Shown here one piece after another: positions 58,029-64,000 of a stretch of 64,000 nucleotides of DNA (positions are counted from its first letter, which is position 1; every line of letters starts with the position of its first letter). The stretch lies in NCBI GenBank assembly GCA_040954595.2, contig CM082589.2:6200001-6264000 (forward strand). Direction: 5' to 3'. Under the pieces are notes generated by a model that saw only the letters and a list, made by a program, of their open reading frames with translations, had not been told where the DNA came from and did not search any database. This DNA comes from Balanoglossus misakiensis (Eukaryota; Hemichordata). Both the position numbers and the translations under genes were made by a program.

Positions 58029-60420
58029 AATAGAAATAAACGGGATACACTTGTGATGTTGGTGCTTCCATCGATCAGCACAGCTGAATTAGATCATGCG
58101 AGGTGTTTAAGTTAGCAGAGAACGAGCCAGTGTGACTAAAAGGTGAGGAAATGAAATGCCAACATGTGAACGAAGACTGCTACTTGAAAAATGTTAGCTT
58201 TCAAGGAATTAGTGATATGAGTGATATCGCGTATTGGATGTGAACGTGTTCGCCTTATAAATGGCCCCAGTGAAATGAATACTGTGATTGCCTATACAAT
58301 ACAATGTGGTTTCAGAAATGGCGGGGGGGGGGGACAGACGCCAATCGCTATTGCCGGGTTCGGTAACGAGATGAGACTTGGCAACCTTTACTGAAATTAG
58401 AAGGTTATTGAACATCAATAGAATTGGAATTGTTATTCTATACCTAAACCCCAGTGTTTTCGAATTTGAATAGATGTGCAGATTCGAAGTGCGTGTGTTT
58501 ATTCTTTTCGTTCGAAATTGTTTTAGAAATTATGAATAAGGGACAGCGTCTTACAATGTACCCTGTTTCATCTAACGTGTCGTTAAACTTGTAATATAAA
58601 ATGGGAAGTGTCTTGGATAATGTTCGGGTGTAATTTAAACTAGAAGGAAAACCAGCCTTTGACATCACATATACGAATCTATACCAGATTGTTTCTTTGT
58701 ATTAAAATTATTCCACGTAGACGATTCGTTCAGGGCGACATGGCACTGATATTCAGAGGGAAATTAATTCCTTAGATTGCAATAATCCGGAGCGCGGTGA
58801 ACTTTAAAATACAATCTCTCTTTAATAAGCTTTTGACGTGGACCGAACGCGTGTTGATCGAATACCTACACGGTTTCTGCTGAACTGGATTGGGTTGCCC
58901 TCGACAGAATTCGTCTACGCTACCTTCGCCCTTGTTTTGTTAACATGACATCAACACAGAGATCCAATGTTGTTGGATTAAGAGCTTGTCTTTATACCGT
59001 GCAACAACAATTCATAGCCGCTTCTAAAACTAACATTTACTGTAAAGGTTTCATTAACGACCGAATCCCCCGTCTGCCAATCAGGATTCATGTGAGAGAT
59101 GGAGTAAACAGGCCAAGCCATATAAAATTAACGTTGTACGGCTCGCCATGTATTTAGGATTTACGATCGTTTTACGATCGTCTACGATGGTATGAAATTA
59201 TTAACCAATATGCGTCGGATAGGAGATTTAATTTCGCCTCTGAGTAGTAAAGTATCGCCAGCCTAATATTCCGTGCAAGTTAACGTCCACAATTGGCTAA
59301 TATATCGTTAAGCATCACGAGACGAAAATTGGAATTCTCTAATATCAGTGAAAGAACAAATTTTCATTAAATCTGTTATATTTACCTTTGCTTTGTCTTG
59401 GGCTAGGTCACCGCGTGCTTTGTGCACCAAAGGCTACCGCCATGGTAATGCTATCATGTAATTTATTTTGACTTCTAATATTGTTAAGTCCCCGGGTAAT
59501 TTTTGAGAATAAATCACTTTTTTGACATTACAAATATGCCGTGTCGACTGAGCAGCTTCTGTTGCGCGAAATAATCTGATATAAATTCTGATTTCTTCGC
59601 CAGGTTTGTTGGGTTATAAATCATGGAGTGTTTACGATGAACAAACAAACAAACAAACAAACAAACAAACAAACAAACAAACAAACAAACAAACAAAACC
59701 TAAAAAGCATGATATCGATAGACGTGAGAATATATCCGATATGTTGAATAGAGTCTTGAAAAACATAGTACACTGTAGTACATATCCTCTACATTATCGA
59801 ATCCCGTCGTTGTATACTTTAAACCTTCGTCATCGCTTTAACCTTCACATAATTTGATTTCCAGTACAGTGACACAAGCTAATTTTAATTTTGAACGGAA
59901 AACACCGCTATAGCGCGAAAGGATATTACCACGGTGTTAATATTAAGGATTTCGGTGCAATTTTCCCTCATATCCGCCAGCAAACTCCAGGACTGTATTT
60001 GTCAAATATCTGATATGATTAAACTATACACGTGTTTTGTCACACTTTTTCCTATACAGAGCAAGACAATAGCGGGTATAGGAGGTTCCATCGATCCGAT
60101 TAATTACTTTAAGGTAATACGCGTCTCGAAAATCAAATTCTGCAAGTTTTTCTCATATATTCCTCAATGCAACTTTACCACTCGTCTCATAATAGTAAAT
60201 TGCAATAGCAATAAACTTGAACAAGGTTCATTGCAATAAACATTGCAATGAACAAAAGCACCGTCATCGTGTGTATTTATGTCAATCTGGTGTCATTCGG
60301 ATTTTCTCATCTCTTCGGTGAGAGGGTTAAGTTTAAATCCCAAGATCGATTGCCTATAAAACACTGTAGTCAGTAGGCAACGGTATTATTGTCGTTTGCA
60401 CATGTGTATATATCATAGGA
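58029..60420. other. Intergenic, nothing recognised
   Basis: AT-rich, with a G run at 58323-58332. Short repeats of TTTACGATCGT occur near 59160-59185. No coding exon is supported. Confidence 0.45.
59640..59697. repeat. (ACAA)n microsatellite
   Basis: Tetranucleotide array of about 58 bases. Confidence 0.95.
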
Positions 60421-60421
60421 T

Positions 60422-60703
60422 ATTGTGAGACTGTAAATTAGCATTTCAAAAGACATTAACGCTTATTTGTGCGCCCTTTATAATTTGCATATTAGCCCTC
60501 GACATCTGTACCTGAATATAAAAGCTAGAGCACGTTTGGAGTGAATTGCCACTCTACAACATATTGTAAGACTGTAAATTTGCATCTCAAAAGACATTAC
60601 CCTCTTATTTGTTGGCCCTTTATAATTTGCATATTAGTCCTCAACATCTGTACCTGAATATAAAAACTAGAGCACGTTTGGAGTGAGTTGCCACTCCACA
60701 ACT
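60422..60703. repeat. 141-bp direct tandem duplication
   Basis: Two adjacent copies about 141 bases apart share, for example, GACTGTAAATT at 60429 and 60570 and CTTTATAATTTGCATATTAG in both. Sequence identity is high but not complete. No open frame is kept. Each copy contains GAATATAAAA, a possible TATA-like element. Confidence 0.9.
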
Positions 60704-62721
60704 CTGACCCGTCTGAGGTTGTGTGTCTTACAATACTAGTCTCATAAGGCCTTTTCCCTGCGAACTACCACCGCCGATGCTTTTAATCAAACACCTAGGT
60801 GGGCTTAGGATTCATACGTGTATATCTGAACTGCGAAAAGAAGAGTTTAAGTTGGAGAAGATCGCATGGAACACACGGGCACGTGTAGTCTGCGCATGAG
60901 TTTTGGAGGACAGGAAATCAACGGTGCTCACTTGGGACTTCAGGTACCGCCGGATAGTGGCCGTAAGTACTCGCTTGTTATTCGGTGACAGTTCTAGAGT
61001 ACAAGATTTCTTGCATGACAACACAAGTCTACTTAATATCATTTTGTTCTCGGTCTGGTAAAAGTTCAAACGGAAAACACTGAAAGTGAAACCTTGGAAA
61101 GATTTCAATTGTACAGCAAAATAAGTATACGTAATATATGAACGAACAGATATGGTCTGATGACGTCAGTCACAAAGTCGTGTGCACCCAAGTTTGTGTG
61201 GTGAAGAATTCACAATGAGAACTGTGCTGTTTTATCAACCTAAAATGAGTCATGACGTACGTACGTGTTGGTTAAACGGGGCGAACAGCCGAACCTTTTT
61301 TGTTGACTCAATCCGCAGCGATATTCACTTCTGTAGTCAAAGTCATTTCAATTCTGGTGAAAGACGAGAGAGCAGCCTTTACTACTAATGTGCGATAGAG
61401 CGTAAAATAATCACTGCTGAGAGAGGGGGCTTACATGGAAGATGTATTAGGTTTGCCGTGTCTTGACGAAATCAGGTGTAACTCGATAGTCAGTCTATAT
61501 GCACGCAGAATGAATGCGGGCTTTGCAGAAACAAACCTGTTTTCAAATAACGGTTGCAACTTGCATCGCTGGAGTGTAAATGTCAGAGTGATAACGTGTC
61601 AGTCTTGGTTTTGGTTAGATGGATATTGTGTGACAGGTTTCACTGCAACGCCGATAAAGCTGAACTCTCGCGTTAATATCATCGCCCCAATGATGCACCT
61701 GCCCACGCCAGTAACGTTAGTTTAATTCACTTCGTGGGGATATATACTTAATGAAAACGCACATTGATCTTGAAGGTTGACAGATCCATGACCCCGAGGG
61801 GACAGCTTAACAAGCTCCACTGTCATGGAACCCAGAATGCATTGTATGCAAGACTAACTCTCGATTGTCATGGATTTGTCATTTGTAGTACGCATCTTAA
61901 ACAAGACTAACCTTTGCGCATCGCCAGGTTGTTCCAGTGAATTAAGAACAGTAGTGCTCGACAATAATTGATAAGTTTAGTCGAAGACTCCGTACATATT
62001 GTGCTTCTTTGGTCGGTGTCCACATGTGTTAAAATAGAAATGTCTGAATTGTTTTTTAAATGTGTAAAGCTGGTCTCGGGTCCGAGCTGTCCGTGGTTTA
62101 GCTAGTTAGAATCTAATGGTATATGTGTACTTAAATAAAGAATATTGGCCGAAACTGTTTTGATTGAAGAAAAGCATTGTCATGACAAAAACGCATTGTT
62201 AAGTATAATGCATCGTTAAGTACACACATAATGAGGTGATAAATCAGTCAGAGATTAAAACAGCCGAATCACCTGCTCGTTAGTAATACGCAACCGAAGC
62301 ATTAGTCTCTCTTGTCAGGTGGTGATGTCTGATCAAAGACAGATCACTATTGACAACACACAGGGTGGCAGTTAATATCCCTTTACAAGCAAAACAGACG
62401 GGCAATTGATCACACCCAATACGTAGTCATTATCTCACGTCTATAATGCCTCTGTTATGTGAATGCCGTTATTAGAACGTCCGCGATCAAAACATGTACG
62501 AAGCGCCGCCTTGTGACGTCAGCGCGGACTCTTTCGCAAGGATGTCGTTGTTTACCTTTAAAACCCCTTCAGATACAATTTAGTATGATTTGATTTGATT
62601 TGATCTGTGCTTGCATCATCGCTAGTTTACGTGAAAGAGCACTTCAGGTTGGGTACCCCAGCAACTGCTATAGGTCATTTGGTGTGCGTCAGAGTAGGAC
62701 TTGCTTACTGGATCAATTTAC
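60704..62721. other. Intergenic, nothing recognised
   Basis: Frames of up to about 98 codons occur on both strands (60812-61108, 61435-61725), without any recognisable domain or signal. A short TTTGATTTGA repeat lies near 62588-62602. Confidence 0.4.
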
Positions 62722-63293
62722 CACTGACTGACTGACTGACTGACTGACTGACTGACTGACTGACTGACTGACTGACTCACTGACTCACTGACTCACTGAC
62801 TCTCTCACTCACTCACTCACTCACTCACTCACTCACTCACTCACTCACTCACTCACTCACTCACTCACTCACTCACTCACTCACTCACTCACTCACTCAC
62901 TCACTCACTCACTCACTCACTCACTCACTCACTCACTCACTCACTCACTCACTCACTCACTCACTCACTCACTCACTCACTCACTCACTCACTCACTCAC
63001 TCACTCACTCACTCACTCACTCACTCACTCACTCACTCACTCACTCACTCACTCACTCACTCACTCACTCACTCACTCACTCACTCACTCACTCACTCAC
63101 TCACTCACTCACTCACTCACTCACTCACTCACTCACTCACTCACTCACTCACTCACTCACTCACTCACTCACTCACTCACTCACTCACTCACTCACTCAC
63201 TCACTCACTCACTCACTCACTCACTCACTCACTCACTCACTCACTCACTCACTCACTCACTCACTCACTCACTCACTCACTCACTCACTCACT
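62722..63293. repeat. Long (CTGA)n/(CTCA)n microsatellite
   Basis: About 80 bases of CTGA and mixed units grade into almost 490 bases of uninterrupted CTCA, the longest pure array in the window. Purity suggests recent expansion. Confidence 0.98.
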
Positions 63294-64000
63294 TGGGATA
63301 ACAATATATCATGATGCTAAACGATGTTTCTTGTTGTAGTGTCATGAACTAAATTATACAGTATCAATATTCCCCAATGTAGGAATCTTTACATCTTTGT
63401 CCTAAGTAAAATAGTTTAAGGGTGATCGAGTTAATTGTTACGCCATCATACTTGCAAACAGGAGAACGCGCGCTTTTATTCGCGTCCCCTCTAAAGGATC
63501 GTATTTGCTGCAAAAAACGAAACGGATGAAAATGATTAGAGCTTAGCACAAAATGGACGCTGTAAGTGGTGATTAAATGATCGTTATGCATTGCATATCT
63601 TCAAGTAGTATACTTTGAATGTATCGGTATAATTTTAAACTGTTTTGGAAACACGATTGGAACTATTTTGAGATAATTGCAGACGAGTGAAATGTGTACA
63701 AAACGAGTAGTGTTAGTTGTACTTTGGGCGAGGGGGGGGGGGATTCCCGCAATTCTGTCATTATTTGAACAATAGAAAACGACAATTACAAGCCTAGGGT
63801 ACCTGTACTATGGTGAGAGTTTTGCACAGTTTATTCTGACATGCGTGTCTTTGCCATGCAGCGAATCAGACCACACTGTATGGCACCTCAACTCGGGACA
63901 ATCACCTATTGACGGAAATTCTTCAATTGAACGTTTGAATACCCAAGGAATATCGCCAACAACTTGAACATGCGTGTGGTTGCAGAGTCTGGTTGGGTAT
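63294..64000. other. Window end, nothing recognised
   Basis: No coding exon is supported. A G run occurs at 63732-63742. Confidence 0.4.

Overview
The window is eukaryotic nuclear DNA: intron-rich genes with GT..AG junctions (nearly all lectin-gene introns are phase 1), multi-domain membrane proteins, AATAAA signals and many microsatellites. EGF, C-type lectin, MCT-type transporter, PAPS sulfotransferase, HNMT-type methyltransferase and Cys-loop receptor domains together indicate an animal. A lancelet (Branchiostoma) or another invertebrate deuterostome is my best guess, but this is inference; no marker in the window fixes the species.

Layout. 1.7-4.4 kb (-): a type I membrane protein with two EGF domains and a tail carrying repeated NxxY tyrosine motifs. 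5.7-8.0 kb (-): a monocarboxylate-transporter-like protein. 11.3-15.6 kb and 17.8-22.0 kb (+): two paralogous mucin-type receptors, each with two C-type lectin domains (CTLDs) around a Ser/Thr/Pro-rich region, then one transmembrane helix and a tail. 27.2-31.1 kb and 34.4-37.0 kb (+): two shorter paralogues with one CTLD and a threonine-rich stalk. The stalk has about 34 copies of a 13-residue repeat in one and about five in the other. 38.6-39.9 kb and 40.8-44.5 kb (+): two Golgi-type sulfotransferase paralogues, with a decayed third copy at 31.4 kb. 45.2-47.5 kb (+): an HNMT-like methyltransferase whose reading frame closes only across a GG splice donor. 48.7-51.4 kb (+): a nicotinic-receptor-like ligand-binding domain with signal peptide and hydrophobic C-terminus but no channel. 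51.4-64 kb is gene-poor and rich in simple repeats.

Exon junctions were placed by eye from splice consensus, phase agreement and paralogue comparison. In each of the ten reconstructed genes the exon lengths sum to a multiple of three and end on a stop codon (the methyltransferase only with its GG donor). Two paralogue blocks (lectin gene E followed by a sulfotransferase pseudogene; lectin gene F followed by an intact sulfotransferase) share upstream and downstream non-coding sequence, so a lectin plus sulfotransferase unit appears to have been duplicated in tandem. The lectins probably act at the cell surface. The sulfotransferases would act on glycans in the Golgi. A functional link between them is only suggested by proximity.

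The least ordinary items are the channel-less Cys-loop ligand-binding protein, the EGF receptor with a tandem phosphotyrosine-docking tail, the mucin-lectin cluster with its altered cysteine pattern and EPN/EPD difference, and the methyltransferase with the damaged donor.
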